NCBI GenBank assembly: GCA_020630305.1
Contig: JAHDBQ010000064.1
Location: forward strand, 1-5,714
Source: Alphaproteobacteria bacterium
GTDB lineage: Bacteria > Pseudomonadota > Alphaproteobacteria > Rickettsiales > Rickettsiaceae
Length of the DNA stretch: 5,714 nucleotides
Direction: 5' to 3'
A program made the translations under genes and the position numbers. Shown here in pieces: positions 5,130 to 5,714 of the stretch. Below the pieces are notes generated by a model. That model had not been told where the DNA came from. It worked only from the letters and a program-made list of their open reading frames with translations, and did not search any database. Each line of letters opens with the position of its first letter. Positions within the stretch are counted from its first letter, which is position 1.

Positions 5130-5714
5130 ATGCAGAACTATATTACAGCAATTGAAGAGCTTTGGCAAATAAGAGATGAAATAAATACTCAATCTAGTAA
5201 TTTTAAAGATGCAAAAAAGACCATAGACGAGGTTATAGAGCTTTTGGAGAGTGGCAAAATCTCGGTAGTTGCAAGGCAAGAATCCGACTGGCAGGTCAAC
5301 GAATGGGTTAAAAAAGCAATATTACTAAATTTCAGAACCTCTGAAATGAAAATATATGATTCAGGAATTATGCGCTGGTATGATAAAGTTGATCCTAAAT
5401 TTACCGATCTAAACGAAGATGAATTAAAAGAATCTGGGGCAAGAGTAGTACCAGGGGCATTCATAAGAAAAGGCTCCTTCATTGGTAAAGATACTGTGAT
5501 TATGCCTTCCTTTATAAATATTGGCGCCTATGTCGGCGCTAAAACCTTAATAGACACCTGGACAACAATTGGCTCGTGCGCATATGTTGGCAAAAATTGC
5601 CACATATCAGGCGGAGCAGGAATTGGCGGCGTACTAGAGCCACTGCAGGCAAGCCCCGTTATTATTGAAGATAATTGCTTTATAGGGGCGCGCTCAGAGA
5701 TTGTAGAAGGCGTT
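5130..5714 (+). CDS. dapD: Tetrahydrodipicolinate N-succinyltransferase, 3' end outside the window
   Basis: 195 codons are open to the right edge; the family is about 275 residues, so the last 80 or so are missing. The enzyme transfers succinyl from succinyl-CoA to tetrahydrodipicolinate in the succinylase branch of diaminopimelate/lysine synthesis, supplying peptidoglycan. An alpha-helical N-terminal domain (about 1-100) contains NEWVKKAILLNFR (57-69). A left-handed beta-helix of hexapeptide repeats begins near 105 with VVPGAFIRKGSFIG. Diagnostic segments are MPSFINIGAYV (125-135), IDTWTTIGSCA (141-151), ISGGAGIGGVLEPLQA (159-174) and EDNCFIGARSE (180-190). D142 and E190 match the proposed catalytic aspartate and glutamate. 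The ATG at 5130 is the only choice because an in-frame TAG lies 18 bases upstream. No Shine-Dalgarno sequence is evident. Confidence 0.97.
   Translation, partial: MQNYITAIEELWQIRDEINTQSSNFKDAKKTIDEVIELLESGKISVVARQESDWQVNEWVKKAILLNFRTSEMKIYDSGIMRWYDKVDPKFTDLNEDELKESGARVVPGAFIRKGSFIGKDTVIMPSFINIGAYVGAKTLIDTWTTIGSCAYVGKNCHISGGAGIGGVLEPLQASPVIIEDNCFIGARSEIVEGV

Noticed and set aside
5034..5482. Minus-strand open frames opposite the start of dapD (5034-5279 and 5189-5482)
   Set aside because: They overlap dapD, which is unambiguous at the protein level; the products are low-complexity or serine/leucine-rich and match nothing.

Overview
The window looks like an AT-rich alphaproteobacterial genome, most probably Rickettsiales. 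This rests on two protein details recalled from family knowledge: the N-terminal 'RFIPQL' extension of ribosomal protein S1 and the 'SSIVYR' version of the CMP-binding motif in cytidylate kinase, both of which I associate with Rickettsia-type sequences. An ankyrin-repeat protein next to rpsA, the very AT-rich spacers and the weak ribosome binding sites fit an intracellular bacterium. The assignment is an inference; no search was run.

Layout. 1-526 (minus): 5' part of a GTG-started ankyrin-repeat gene that runs off the left edge. 527-937: gene-free spacer holding a 160-base imperfect palindrome (643-802) and a probable intrinsic terminator of rpsA (821-903). 938-2662 (minus): rpsA, six S1 domains. 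2663-2804: leader between cmk and rpsA, including a 9-codon reading frame that overlaps the rpsA start by ATGA. 2805-3464 (minus): cmk. 3465-3864: about 400 bases without a full-length gene, holding a 31-residue small reading frame and several protein-like fragments that may be a decayed gene. 3865-4137 (minus): unrecognised 90-residue protein, preceded by a good sigma70-type promoter (4261-4289). 4365-4979 (minus): membrane-anchored zinc-ribbon (MJ0042/DUF3426-type) protein. 4980-5129: divergent control region with nested palindromes. 5130-5714 (plus): dapD, cut by the right edge.

How the genes relate. cmk and rpsA form the classic proteobacterial pair for pyrimidine nucleotide supply and translation, and probably share a transcript that ends at 821-903. 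dapD belongs to the lysine/diaminopimelate pathway feeding peptidoglycan and is transcribed away from the zinc-ribbon gene. The genes are ordinary housekeeping types. The less expected material is in the spacers: the long palindrome, the run of small or broken frames upstream of cmk, and the nested palindrome between the divergent genes. I see no clear new defence, toxin or mobile system here.
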